From Ustulina deusta (lineage: Eukaryota; Ascomycota; Sordariomycetes; Xylariales; Xylariaceae), in NCBI GenBank assembly GCA_023159155.1, contig JAJNNX010000002.1, positions 496,001 through 560,000 of the forward strand: a stretch of 64,000 nt of DNA. The letters are read 5' to 3'. The notes beneath the pieces were generated by a model that worked only from the letters and a program-made list of their open reading frames with translations, ran no database searches and was not told the origin of the DNA. Shown one piece after another: positions 50,970-63,178 of the stretch (position 1 is its first letter; every line of letters begins with the position of its first letter). The translations under genes were made by a program, and so were the position numbers.

Positions 50970-51498
50970 TTTTGATAGTCCAATTCCCCTCTCGTCTTGG
51001 CCAACTTAAAGTATTATCCAGATAGTAGACGTTTCTCGTCTTTTTACTCGATGTTTTCTCTCGAAATCGCTTTTCTTTTGCACCTTTGCTACGTCTTCAG
51101 GCATTCGGCCCCGGAAGGTTTCAGTAGAGCGAGCTGTGGACCATCTCCTACAAATGCTGACATAAGGATTCCAAATTTGGCATTTACAGCACAGCCCCAG
51201 TGTCCCCTTATCCAACATGTAAATTCCAATCATCACAACAGAGGTGACCCCCAAATGGAGTGCGTCGAGGTTAGACCGGTATCAGAAACGTCACGCATTT
51301 CAACATTAAACACCGTCAGCTTTTCGTGTTTTGAACCATATTTGATTTTTCATGGCTAGACTCCTGCTTCGGTTTTTTCCCCTATGCGCTAAAGCCGTGC
51401 ACATTGCTTTCTGTAAAGGGTATCTCTGTTCAGTGCACCCAATTATCCACATTCCATTGCATTCTTAATATACGTCCAGCGACCACCTGAGGCGTCGT
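50970..51498. other. Short intergenic region, no gene seen
   Basis: 529 bases between the DUF7053-like start and the Med14 stop, both on the minus strand. It must hold the Med14 terminator and the promoter of the DUF7053-like gene. Frames across it show no domain. Confidence 0.5.
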
Positions 51499-54400
51499 CT
51501 AATCGTCTATCGAAATTACCACTGGTCCAACTGGTCCTGTCTGCTGTGGTCTGGGTTTGCTTGCTCCGGTGTTCTTATTCTGACTTGCGTTCTTCGCTGC
51601 CGCTGCTTTGGGTTGGGGCTGTTTCGACACGGATGGTGACTTTACGGCCACTAAAGTTCGAATTACTTCATCCATAGCTTTGATGAGCTTTTCTGCCCCA
51701 TTCATAACATCTGCTGCCACACTGGTCCCCAGGTAGCGCCATACCCTCTTGTCCGACATCCATAGTTTCTGAAGAATCTTCTGAAACTCGTCATCTGGTC
51801 GTTTGTTGGGGCCTGTCTCTTCGCGGTAGATGTGCCACTCAGGTTTAATATTGTGGTTCTGCAGCTTGATGTACAGAGTTAGGCATCGGCCTATAACCTT
51901 CGATGGGCCTATCGTATACTGGAGTGTATAGCAGTCAAGTGAAACAACAAATACGTTGGCACGGCATTGGCTGGTCATAGTTAGAACTTCCCAAGCCTGT
52001 TCCACTGAATTGAGGGCCCTGTGTATTGGCAATGTAATTGACAGAAACCACGGCACAGCTTTAAACCCCTCTTTTGAATTAATGAGCTTGTTGAACTGTT
52101 CTGTGGCTCGAATTTGGGGGTTGCCTGGGTCGAGAATCAATTTCATGTTGTCGGTTTGAAGGTCCAGAGAGGCTGTCCAGCGATGCACGTTCTGCTGTGC
52201 CCTCATCTCGGTAGATCGCGCCTGGTCTGTATAGCTGAATTTCACGTTATTGAGCGTGATTTCTTCGCATTGGACGTCCCGACGGCTTTGGCGAATAGTA
52301 TCGATGCTGTTAGCCAATCTACCTAGGGCTTGGAGGCGGTGAGCGAGCGTGTCCAAAATCGAACTTCCGACCTCTGCCTCGATAATTAAAGCAAATACAC
52401 CAAGGCGTTCATTAAATGCCACGTCGTGCTCGACGTTGCCCTTGAGGGGCCCGAACCTAGAGGGATCCGCAACCTTGACACGAGCATCCACCACGATATT
52501 ATAATGATGCTGCTCTGGGGCCAATGGTGCAAGTCGTTCGTCTTTGCCGCTGGGTCCTGTGACTATGGTTGGCCCCGACGATTGTGGAAGCTGGTATTCA
52601 ATGTTTTTGATATTGATCTCAACAAAGTCGAAAGCCCATGACGATATGTTCTTGCTTATATGTGGATGATGCCGACCTAGTATTTCGGATAATCTCACAT
52701 GAATCGAGGGGACTTTCATATTAGGTGGGAGCATGGGATTTATCCGATCTTGTACGGCATATTTGATCCTTTCTTTATGCATCGCTCCAAGAATGCCGAT
52801 CTGGGATATTATGGCGCTGCTGAAGAAAGTCAACTCCGCAAAGAATTTGTCTGAATATCGAGGGGTGCTGGGACTCAGAGGTAAGCGGGCGTGAGTTGTA
52901 ATTTTGGTGTTGCCTGAAGGTTTGACACTTTGGGCCTCAAGTCAGCAAAGGGTGATTCACGTAAGCAGTAGTAGAAAACGACTCACACTTCGGTCAGCCA
53001 CCATTGATCTCCGCTCAGACTCTGGCTCACCATAATGTACCAATTGTCGGGGAGTCCACGCCGCTTTAGCCATATGAGATGATAAGCTCCTTTTATGCCC
53101 AGGGGCTGCCTTGTCTCCTCCTGTTTGACAGGGTGAGGATTGCAAACACTCCAACCCCTACTCTTTCCACGCCGGTTGAGTTCATCCTCCACAAAGAAGC
53201 ACCTAAATCTTTCAAGTAGCGCAACCTGCTCTGTGATTGGTCTCCTAGTCTCCTTATTGAGTTGACTCTGCAGATCGAAACTGGCTCTAGTAGACTGGGG
53301 TATAGCCAACAATGTGCCCGTGATCGGCGCGACCTTGATATTCAAGTACTGTTCGTGATTAAGTTGCATCGTCAATGCGGACTCTCCGGGGTTGTTGCCC
53401 ACGATATTGATCCCGAGGCTAGCTTCACGTCTCAGAAACCGCCCTTCAGACTTCATCGCATCATGAAACTTCCTCAATATGTGTTCAATGTGCTGCCCTA
53501 TGACTCGATTTAATAATGTCTCGGTAGAGATTGTGTTGTCGTCTAGCGGAAATTGGACATCCTTGACTTCGATTCCATCTCGAAACCAACGTAAGGTCAA
53601 GCGGCTAGAACTAGTTTGACTGGATGCCAAACCGGTGTTCTTGCCACTCGAAACCCCCATAATAATGTAACTCTGGGGACCATCAGGTTGGCGGCCGGAC
53701 CAATAGTGTATTGCCATAGCACGCCTAAGTCTCTCAACTTCTAACATATCTGCCCATCGACCTTTGCTTAGGTCCATAGCCTGACGTACATACTCTGTAA
53801 TCTTGTGGGTCAAAACGAATTCATGAAGGAACTTGTAGCACCCAGGCAAACCATCCTTCTGTAAAGCCTCGTTGACGTTGTACTCGAGAAACTCTCTCAG
53901 GCGATCCGATAGTTCGCTAGGTGCTGGTTGAAAGGCAAATCGGAAATCGATAAACCAGAACTGTTTTTCGGGATCCTCGTCCGCTATCGTGAGGTCGACT
54001 TCAAATTCACCAGGAACTTTGAATGTTACACGCCCAGAATCAATCACGAAGTCTTGAAATTGCTCCGGTATGTTCTCGTGATCCTCGAGATTCAGACGAA
54101 TAGAGAGGAGGGTATTGAGATTTTCAATCCATCGCATTTGCTCTTCGGGGGTAATTTGGGGAGGTTGGATATAGTTGAGTTCAGGCATCCAAGGAGCCTG
54201 ACCGGTAGAAAGAACATGGAGAGCGGTACGAAGGTCTGGATTCGGTATTCGGGCATATGTGAGATCTCTCTTGATGTTGATCATATAGTCGAGGGACCCT
54301 TGGTATATGGCTCGCGTTTTGTTAATATGGTGCATCAAGTCGATTAGCTTGCTAACTGGTTCTGCCTTTCGGCTCCAGTTGGCAATTACAAGAGCCTTCA

Positions 54401-54875
54401 CCCATTCTCCATGCCTTTCCTGCACAAAGTTCAGTAACCTGACCTTCTTATTTAGATTTTCTGGGGAATTATCGTCCGAGGAAACGTCGGTGTTGACAGT
54501 GTTGCCGTTCATTGCGGACGATGGCACGGGCATCTTCGCTAGAGCCATGATCTCATCACCAAGTTGGTTGTGAGTCTGCTGCGCAAGGCGGGAAAGCAGG
54601 ACGCTCAACGGCACGAAGCCTTGCGTGATGTGTTGGATTTCGTCGGGCAGATCGTTCATACGGGAGGTGAAAGGCGCTGGGGATTGAGAGCCACCAGCAT
54701 TAGTGGGATTGCCATTCAGCAGGGCGTCAGTACCGATGGCGCTTTGATTCCCCGCCTGGCCAACGAGGCCGTTGGGGGAGTCTCGAGCGCCGTTCGTGAG
54801 CGGGCCATTGTTGCGGTCGTAGTTTGTAGACTGGAAATGTGAAGCGCCGCTCTCCATCATGACAACACCGGGCAT
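51499..54875 (-). CDS. MED14: Mediator complex subunit 14 (Med14/Rgr1), 1105 aa
   Basis: Two minus-strand exons, 54875-52987 and 52927-51499, joined over a 59-nt GTGAGT..AAG intron in phase 2. Med14 is the backbone subunit linking head, middle and tail of Mediator, the RNA polymerase II coactivator. Diagnostic blocks are DEIQHITQGFVPLSVLLSRL, VRLLNFVQERHGEWVKALVI, NWSRKAEPVSKLIDLMHHIN and PDLRTALHVLSTGQAPWMPE in the first 270 residues; the second exon starts with VKPSGNTKITTHARLPLSPS. The N-terminus carries an Asn/Gly/Ser-rich stretch, the C-terminus a Lys/Pro/Gln-rich tail ending VVISIDD. The start ATG at 54875 gives MPGVVMMESG; the frame is open nine codons further upstream but only from a TTG. 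Two more in-frame ATGs follow at residues 6-7. Confidence 0.94.
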
Positions 54876-55800
54876 CCTAGACCTAGTTCCCCCTTCCGCC
54901 AACGCGGCGCGTCAACTCACGGGCCGGCCACGAGCACTGAACAGGATGCGATGCGAAAGGCGCTGGCAAGCAAGAAGAGGTGGGCGCTCCGAGGCATGTG
55001 GGTTTGTGCGTGGATGCGCGCGAAGAAAGTGGCTTGACGGCAGGATGAGGACTATCGATAATACAGTTGCCCGGACGCGACTAACAACGGCGTAGTGTAG
55101 ACGACGGGGTGGCGATCGGGGCGTTCGTAATCAGAGTGTTCGTGCAGGATAAAAAGCCTCGAAATAGTAGGTGAGATTCGCGGATGGGCAGATCGTCGAC
55201 AGCAAAAGCCGTTAATTGATGCAGGCGGCCAAAATCTGACGATGTCGATCAAGGCTGTCTCGAAAAAAGCAGTTACGATGCGACTCGGGTAATTGTGTGT
55301 CGTGGTTGAGGAAGAAGGCCAAGACTGGAAACAAAACGTGATCGCGACCAAGAAGAAGCCGCCTTGGTTTGGCTGTTAACAAGGGAGAGGCAAGGCCGAA
55401 GTGTTGCGTCTGGTAGATGAAAGACGGGTTGAACCTGACGCGGAGACCAGAAAAGGTCAAAGGCCAAAGCAGGTGACAAGGCAGCGCTAGCAAAGCTTAG
55501 CTGAGTTCACTCCCTACTGTAAGTCGCAAATAATTACACCAACCAAAACAACCAAATATAGGTAGGTACACTATTTTTACGCGAAGTACTTAATATGTTT
55601 TTATCTACACTGCAAAGCACCGAGGTCTTAATTAAATTTTATGATTAATTTTAATTTAGTCAAGCAACCTTTATATATAGATATAAAAACACACGCTATA
55701 TACCGAAGTATGTACGGAAGCCCCAGGTGTCCCATGTGACGTTGCTGGAGCGGATAGCCCATTGCTGTGGTACCTACGTGGGAGACAGCGCTCCCATGAC

Positions 55801-55896
55801 AACAGGTAGGTACCTAACCTAGTGTACTACCTAGGTAGTAAGTATGTATACTTGTAACTTCGCTAAACTTGGCTAGCTACTGGGTACCTACCTTGG
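55801..55896. repeat. TAGGTACCTA/ACCTAGGTAG repeat cluster
   Basis: Runs of GGTAGGTACCTAACCTAG and CTACCTAGGTAG; again in intergenic DNA. Same dispersed family as at 33826 and 43595. Confidence 0.65.
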
Positions 55897-56869
55897 CGCC
55901 AGACTCTGCAACGCTTAGGTAGACATAACCATTTTAGATAGGTATAAATGTATATATGCATATAGCTATTTAGGATTAAGCAGAGAGGGGGGCTTTCCGT
56001 CCTGATATGCAGGTACCTAATCTACCTCCAACCTACCAAGATAATTGTATAGGTACCATGTGATGGGGGCAATGACGTTGTTTTGGCAACCTACAAAGTA
56101 CCCTACAGTTAGGTAGGTTACCTTCTAGTCACTGCCCAGCCACAATGAAACCATATAACTATCAGGATTCTCAACTTCGACTTCCAACAGTCAGGCCAAC
56201 AGATAAAACAAATTACTCCAGCAGCTTGTAATAAAGCGTTATGACCCAGACAAGCCGAAATTTATCCAAGTTATATGATAGTTCCAACATGAAGACAGCT
56301 CAGTAGTTATGCTCCCAGATCGGAAGGCCGTTCGCGCCCTCAGGTCTAAGTGTATCGAAAATAGGGTCACCACCCTTAAAATACTTGGAATTGATCCTTG
56401 TCCGCCAGGTGGTGCAGGAATACGGGCCATTAGGCAACTACGGAGTCGAAATATCAATTGCGACAAGCATAGTATAGTTATTCAAGGCCGTGAGATTTCC
56501 AGAGGTTATATAGCCTTGGGCAAGATAGGATTTGGGGGACGCCATAAGATAAGACAAGACAGTCTTGTCACATTTTCTCGAGATAAGTGGTTGGTGGGTA
56601 ATCCAGTTGTTCTGGGCTCTGATGTGTCAAGGCTTGGTTGTCAAATGTATCCTATAAAGATGTGTAGATGTTTTTGTAAGTAACTGATCTATAAGGCTAG
56701 CAGCAGCGTTCCTCTAAGAAAGCTGGGAAGTAGGTATTTCGAATCAACGCACCCTTTCGCTCCATTCACCCGTTATCTGTCAATCCTCATTAATCATGAA
56801 TCACGCCATCTATTTGTTACCTATCCACATGCATATTGTTAAGAAATTGTTCCTTCGCTTAATAATCTT

Positions 56870-57419
56870 ATGTGCATTGATATTGACAAGGCTATAATCC
56901 CGGCAATTTTTGTATTAGTGTCGTTAGAATCGGGTATCGATGACATCGAATGTGGGAGTGATACCGACAGGAACACCCCGGGGCACTCAACCGAACCGAT
57001 TTTCGATAATATTGGCATGTTCGCTAAGGGTAAGCCTTCCCGACTACTTTAGGTGGCATTTGTGGATTTATGCGCCGACTACGTTGAAAATGTCGTTCAG
57101 AACCACATCCAGCTCTTCGCGTTTCAAGAGAGGTGACTCGCACCGAATAGAAGACGCCGCAGCCTTGACTAAGCAGTTCAACATAAATCCCCATGGAGCG
57201 CAACTGCTATATCGGCAGTACCTAGTTATTGGGTCTCACATCCTGCTAGACACACGGGTGAGCCCTCACGCTTATGCAAAGGATTTCCAGGACTTTCAAA
57301 GCCTTCTCCCGACTGTCTACAAGCTACAGAACACTAAAACGCATGGCAAGCCACTCCCACCAGTCAGTATGCTTATGTCAACTCTGTCACATCATATAGG
57401 CTATAAAAGCAAGACGTAG
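56870..57419 (+). pseudogene. Decayed protein-coding segment, family unknown
   Basis: Several protein-like stretches lie in order on the plus strand but in two frames and with stops between them: FDNIGMFAKG up to a TAG at 57050, then in the same frame VAFVDLCADYVENVVQNHIQ and LFAFQER up to a TGA, then in another frame EDAAALTKQFNINPHGAQLL, VSPHAYAKDF and FQSLLPTVYKL to 57419. An intron between the first two would be only 23 nt, too short for this genome. The order suggests a gene broken by frameshifts. The first part vaguely recalls amidases but that is not firm. Confidence 0.35.
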
Positions 57420-60271
57420 CAGTAATAAGATATGTTGTGGATAGATAAGAAACTCGTCATAATTCTTCGCCTAGCCATCTCCGGAGCCTCGCCCATATCG
57501 GGCGTTAACAATCCAAGGTAGATGAGCAAGGCTGTTTGAAGGACCATAAAGCCCCCCAAGGTTAGTTAGTTTTCCTATACACTAACCTCCATACAGTGCC
57601 GTTTTGATTGGCAGGTGATGATTAATGTGTGGTTCGTCGGAGATATTTACAGACCCTGTTAGTTTCTTCTCCCCATGTTGTCTCTCCATCATTACTAAGG
57701 TAACAAACACATCATGTTTCTCGTTCTAGTGTATTGAATCCGTCGCGCCCACGTCTGCCCAATAACCGAACCCAGCATGGTAGCGAGGTGGAAGCTAGAA
57801 GTATCGATTGTTTGCGATCACGCATCGAACCTCATCTTCTTAACATGCATACGATAGTTGGCAACATGATCTCCCCAATACACCTTGACGGGGACTAAGC
57901 ACTTATATAAAACAGAGAATCGGTCCTTCGTGTCTAGAGCATGTCAATCGAGGCTTATGATATACTCTTGGAGAATGAACGTTTCACAACACATGGTGTA
58001 TCCTAGCCCTATTCCCCGTCCCTTGTCAATCAGAGGGATGGGGAAGAGACGTTGGGCATCCCTGCAACACACGGACCGTATTCACACGCTGGTACCAATC
58101 ATATCTCGCCTCTGGTACACGCTAATGCAATGTAACGTGAACCCTGGTCTCGGAAGAAACTCGAGGCCGGGTACATAGCCGGTAGCCATCGTTACGATGC
58201 TAGTATAATCGACAGCCCTGCCTTTGTTATCCAAAAGGAGAACGTATTATAAGGCAGTCCGTCTTAATGTAGACTCGTCCCCGGCCCCGAGGTGGAGGCA
58301 CTGGTATTGCACTGGCCATGATTTACCCATAAATCGCGCTACTACTACTCTGTATTTGGACGTTACCGCGTGTCCCCTGCAGGTTCAACCCGTATACTGT
58401 CAGCTGCTCGCTGATGTCTGTGCACCGCATTTATCCTCCGAAATGGCCATCCTGGGAGAACGAGTACACTACTGTGGCGAACCAAGCCCATACGAGCGGT
58501 CTCATCACGATTACAGTATTATGCAATGATCGGTCGGTCAGGTCTCTAAGGAAAACAACACACTATTTCTACAAGGTAGGTAATGCATAAAGTTAGTTTC
58601 GAGTTAGCTGTCGAGGACCGTTGTGACCGGATACTTCCCATTCTTGGCTTTCGTGATACCAGGGCATGGCGCATTGGCATCGCGTACCTCATACTCGCTT
58701 GGCTTCCCTATGTGGCCTAGGTTCTAGTCAGTTTCTCTCGCCTAGTGTAGATTCTGATGTCGCTGTGGGGAGCGCCCCCTGCCATTTACCGTTGCTCCTG
58801 GTTCCTGGGAGGAAAAACATATTTGTGGATATCATGGTATGATAGGTTCAATACTATTTTGTTTAGATGAGAAAGAGATCCCTCACGTTTCTCGCTAGCT
58901 CTCGACTACACTACTGCAATGCTACACAAGAGATAGCCATAGCACGGCCAGTAAGAATCGAGTGCTCCATCTTCCAATGGGAAGAAGAATTAGTTGTGTG
59001 CCTTGTTGATGATGTGCGATACTTTTTCGGGACGCCTGGCGCGTGGGGAACACTTCTTCGCACCAACTTCATTTCCCTAACGAAGTCGTCAATTTCATAC
59101 TCGCATTCTCGTCACGACGACAAAAAGCCATAGCTAATACACTAGACATCCCCTCGACCTTTTATGTGCTGGGGCCTCGACAAAAAGTTCCAGGAGATGA
59201 AAACAAGCATCTTGAGCTTACTTGATCAAATGCTCCTATGATAACCAAAAGGGGCTCTCTGCCACCCTAGTCGATAGTATATAATACTACTATTTAACTC
59301 ACTGGTAGCCCTGATTAATTCAAATATCTTATGCTCTAAAAGGTAAACAGATAATCACGACCAACAGACTGAAGAGACCAATTCCATAAGACTCTAATCT
59401 TCATACATGACTTTAGAACTTGATTCTGTTGTCCATCTACCGACACCTGCACTACCAAGTCTTTCACGGCCTTACTTTAATATCACTGCCGCGTGCACGG
59501 GGTTGCCTTTCCCGCCGTTGTAGAACTACTGTACATGCATGATAGGATATTGTGCCCATCATACCCATCCTACTCCATTCGATCCCGCTCTTGAGCTGTC
59601 TTCACCCTGTGTTTAGTCAAAGCTCAAGCAGAGGGGCGCGGCCCATTGATTTATGTTAAGCTTGAACATTAAGTCAGACCGGAATGGCCGTGCAGTATCG
59701 TTCAGTCTTCTGATAAATTAACGGTGGTGGTCGAGAATATCCCCAACTCGTCCTTCTCGACCCCGGGACCCCAACATCTAAGGCCTCACCTGTACAATGA
59801 CGATGTCTCAACAATGACTCTGGACAACCAGTACACCAAAGTCTGAAGTGCACCAGTCTTGAGAGGCTATCTTAGGCATTAGCCCAACATATTGGAATGT
59901 TTATATAAACAGTGCAAACGACAAGCCAGACCTGAGACACAGCGGCCGCTCTAATTGTTCATCGTTTCGTCATTCCAAATCACATCACGTCACATTCTTC
60001 GAATTGCTACAATTGAGCGTGTCCCCTCGATTACACCCAAATTCTAACGCATAAACAGTGAAAGTTGCTGCTCGAATGGTTCGGACTAAATGCCGGCCCA
60101 GTTACAGCCTCAATATCTCCATAACATCTACCGGTAGCGCAAGCTATAGGTCTCATCTCCCCCAACTTCAACATCAAAACGGTTTTAAACTGTATAGTTT
60201 AATCGACAACTTGGATACCCTTAGATCATTGTGACTTATCGACTTCACATTCGGGGCAAGTGACAAACAAA

Positions 60272-61849
60272 ATGCCATCGCTATTACACACGGAACGGGG
60301 TAGTAGCCGATTAGGCATGGGGCCTTCATCAGCTGAATTCTTTCGAACTTCCCCTTCGTCAGTGCACCAATTCCACCATCGACAACAGTCATTGCCTTCA
60401 CTAAGGCAGGCCTCACTGACAGCCTCTCCCGCCTTTGTGGCAACTCCCCCAAACGCGTCAGAATGGAAAAATATTATCGATGAGGTGAAGCAGAAATATC
60501 TTGCTCGCAAATATCGATCATGCTCAATGCAATGCTGCGAGGTTTTGGATAACCTCAAAGACATATCGGCCATCGAGCCCTTGCACCTGATATATCTACA
60601 CTTCTATGCCGCGTCTTCTTTCGAATGGTGTGCACGGCCCCTTTCTTCATCGTCCACCTACCGTGCTGAGCTGCTGTGTAGTGCGCAGAAGCACTACGCC
60701 GATGCCGGGGCTCTCATAGCGGTCATGGAATGGGACATGGCCGAGAGGGCAAGATCCCCATCTTGGGCCACGAGCCTTGACTCTCCTAGCTTCCCGGCTA
60801 GCTTGAGAACACCGAACTCAAGTAGCACTTCTTCATCACCGCGGACGAGTGTATTTTTCCCTGACGACGAGCCCCCAGCAAAGCTGGCACGAAAAGCCCG
60901 CATGAAGTCTGGGAAGAAGGTGTCTTTCTCCAGCTTGCCGCAATTCTTCGAGTTCCAGCCAGAGCCGTATATCCGTCCAGACAGTCCTACACTCGGCTGG
61001 GACGACCCGTTCCTCATGTCACCACCACATGAGATGGACGGGCCCTTTCCAATGTCGCCGAAGAAACATGACAGCCCAACATCAATAATCAAAACACCGC
61101 TTGAAGAGAGAACAAGCCCTGCCCGGATTATGAGCGTCACAGAATTCGAATCGAAATGCCCATTCAAGAATGATACTGGGGCTACAACGCCGGTTGCAGC
61201 GCAGTTCGCCAACAGCAGCGCCACCGACCATGGATATAGCCGGGAGAGATGTAGCACTCCTAGCAACCACACTTTTGACCTCGAGTCCTTCCTCCAGACG
61301 CGCATCCTCAATCGCTTCCGCGGACAACTCTCGGCATTACGAGACCAAGTCCACCGGCACCGCACCGCCGTGGACGGTCTCCTCTCCACGCCAGACGACA
61401 CACCAACAACACGGCCGGCGAGCCAACTAGATATGTTCCCCGAGGTCCAGCAGTCGCACCCCTTTTGCGCGAAGAGCCACACGCGTCACCAATCTGTCCC
61501 CAGCCCAGCAAACCAACCGAGCAGCTCATCGCGCCCGGCCCTCCGTATCCAGACCGACATAAGAAACGACACCCCAGGCAAGCACCATTACCTCCGCAGA
61601 TACAACTCCATTTCGGCCAGTCTCGGCCAGGCGCGGGGTATTCTGGATAGTCCAATCTATCCCCACAGCCCCATGACACCGACGAGTGCCATCCCGCCAT
61701 CGCCCTTATCCGCCGGCGGGGACGAGAAGAGCCTGCAGGGCCGCATCGAGCGGCTCCGCGCGAGCGGCTGGCGGAGGAAGCGCTTCGATAGCCGGCGGTA
61801 CGAGGCGCTCAGGGAGCAGGTGTTGGGGGAGCTCGAGCCTTGCCGTTAA
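60272..61849 (+). CDS. Conserved fungal protein of unknown function, 525 aa
   Basis: One uninterrupted exon from ATG 60272 to 61849; the frame opens 4 codons earlier only through a GTG. Residues about 70-165 look structured and helical (WKNIIDEVKQKYLARKYRSC, LHLIYLHFYAASSFEWCARP, LLCSAQKHYADAGALIAVME) and resemble a helical-repeat or TPR-like hairpin. The middle is Ser/Pro-rich and disordered (SPTLGWDDPF, FPMSPKKHDSP), with several SP and TP sites that could be phosphorylated. A second short helical part (about 355-380, FLQTRILNRFRGQLSALRDQ) and a basic C-terminus (RIERLRASGWRRKRF) follow. I recall such proteins as unnamed but conserved in filamentous ascomycetes. Function unknown. GC content rises towards the 3' end. 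Confidence 0.8.
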   Translation: MPSLLHTERGSSRLGMGPSSAEFFRTSPSSVHQFHHRQQSLPSLRQASLTASPAFVATPPNASEWKNIIDEVKQKYLARKYRSCSMQCCEVLDNLKDISAIEPLHLIYLHFYAASSFEWCARPLSSSSTYRAELLCSAQKHYADAGALIAVMEWDMAERARSPSWATSLDSPSFPASLRTPNSSSTSSSPRTSVFFPDDEPPAKLARKARMKSGKKVSFSSLPQFFEFQPEPYIRPDSPTLGWDDPFLMSPPHEMDGPFPMSPKKHDSPTSIIKTPLEERTSPARIMSVTEFESKCPFKNDTGATTPVAAQFANSSATDHGYSRERCSTPSNHTFDLESFLQTRILNRFRGQLSALRDQVHRHRTAVDGLLSTPDDTPTTRPASQLDMFPEVQQSHPFCAKSHTRHQSVPSPANQPSSSSRPALRIQTDIRNDTPGKHHYLRRYNSISASLGQARGILDSPIYPHSPMTPTSAIPPSPLSAGGDEKSLQGRIERLRASGWRRKRFDSRRYEALREQVLGELEPCR

Positions 61850-63178
61850 AGGCATTTCTCTTCCGGCGGGACGTATACGTACGTCATGGGGGAAAGGTGG
61901 AGGGTGTGCAGGAAAGGCGCCATGTGTAAGCCTAGATAGATGACGTGGTGATGATAGGAAGCCGTTAAAAAAAAACCTCTAAAAAAACTCAGAAGATATA
62001 ACTCATGGCACGACCAAAACGGGTGCCACCATATCTCACGCTACCCTTTCGTAGCGGTGATATCCAAAGCAATATAGCATACACGGGTTGAATCACAATC
62101 TGAGGGCGAATAACGTGTATATATATATATATATATGTATATTTCCTGATTTCGCTCTGTGGTCCTCGGCGATTGTCTTAAGGGAATAATTGCTTCTCGT
62201 AGAGCTTAGTTAGCTGTTATTTTGGTTCAGGAAAGAAAACTCCCCTGGATTCACACGGGCGACCCGTATTTTATATATGTCGTCACACTTATGCCCTTTT
62301 CCTATCGCTGTCACTGGCCACGCGAGGGACCCAAGGCCCCCTATTTTCAACGAACTCGGAAACGTCGAAAAAGAGAGCAGGCGAGAAGCATTTGACGTAG
62401 TAAAGAAGAAACTAGGTGGTCATACCTTGCGGGTAATAAGTTACATAAATACTCTGCTGTCCTACCAATATTCCGTAGGCTGTTTATTTACTAGCCCACC
62501 AATTTAGTTGACGAAAAGCCACAAAGGCTTATTTAACACATACGTGAAGGAGAAGCGTGAGAGCCTCAAGCAGAAACGCCCCCGGTGGCCCAGTATATCT
62601 GGTTGCTTAGGTCAATATCAAATACACAGGCACACTTTACCTCGTGTACACGCCTAAATATGGGAACCTGATTTTTAGTGGTAGAGTTACTACTCATTCT
62701 AGTCAAATGGAGTCGCTTTTTTGCCTATCCGGTACTGGAAGTAGAGACAGGGCGGCGGTATGCATAGGATTCTTGCATGGCTTGCAACCTGCAAGCTCCT
62801 CTTTTATTGACAATAACCAGTATCAAGGTTTCAAGCTTGGTGGAATAGACATACACTGGGAATGAACCAACCGACATCCAGCCAACGCCTGAAGACAACA
62901 CAAGGCCACCAGCTGAACATCGAAGGAAATAACAAGTAACAAAGCAACCTAGTTCAATGATAAAGGCGCATCGCGTGACACTGTGCCAAATACTGTGTCG
63001 GTATCATTATCTGCGACGCCGAAACTGGAACCATTCAATTCCTCCTGGCTTCTTAACCCTTGATCCACGATTGCATCCAGCGTGGTGCATGTCGTAGGTC
63101 GAAGGGTATTGCCTAATCGTGTTGTTGGGGCAAATCGTATGCCTTTTGCGATCTCTGCCGTCTCCAGACAATGATCCA
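61850..63178. other. Convergent intergenic region, TA microsatellite
   Basis: Lies between the 3' ends of the 525-residue protein gene and the kinase gene. A TA run is found at 62116-62136. Short frames at 62277-62865 show no domain. Confidence 0.5.

Larger units (their letters stand above)
54876..60271. other. Gene-poor region of 5.4 kb with decayed coding segments
   Basis: The first 600 bases are the Med14 upstream region. From 55.5 kb the DNA is AT-rich, with TACCTAGG elements at 55560-55570 and 55803-55870 and TATATA runs near 55670-55700. Protein-like pieces appear at 56870-57419 (separate entry) and 58380-58526, without intact genes. The remainder shows nothing I can support. Confidence 0.5.
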
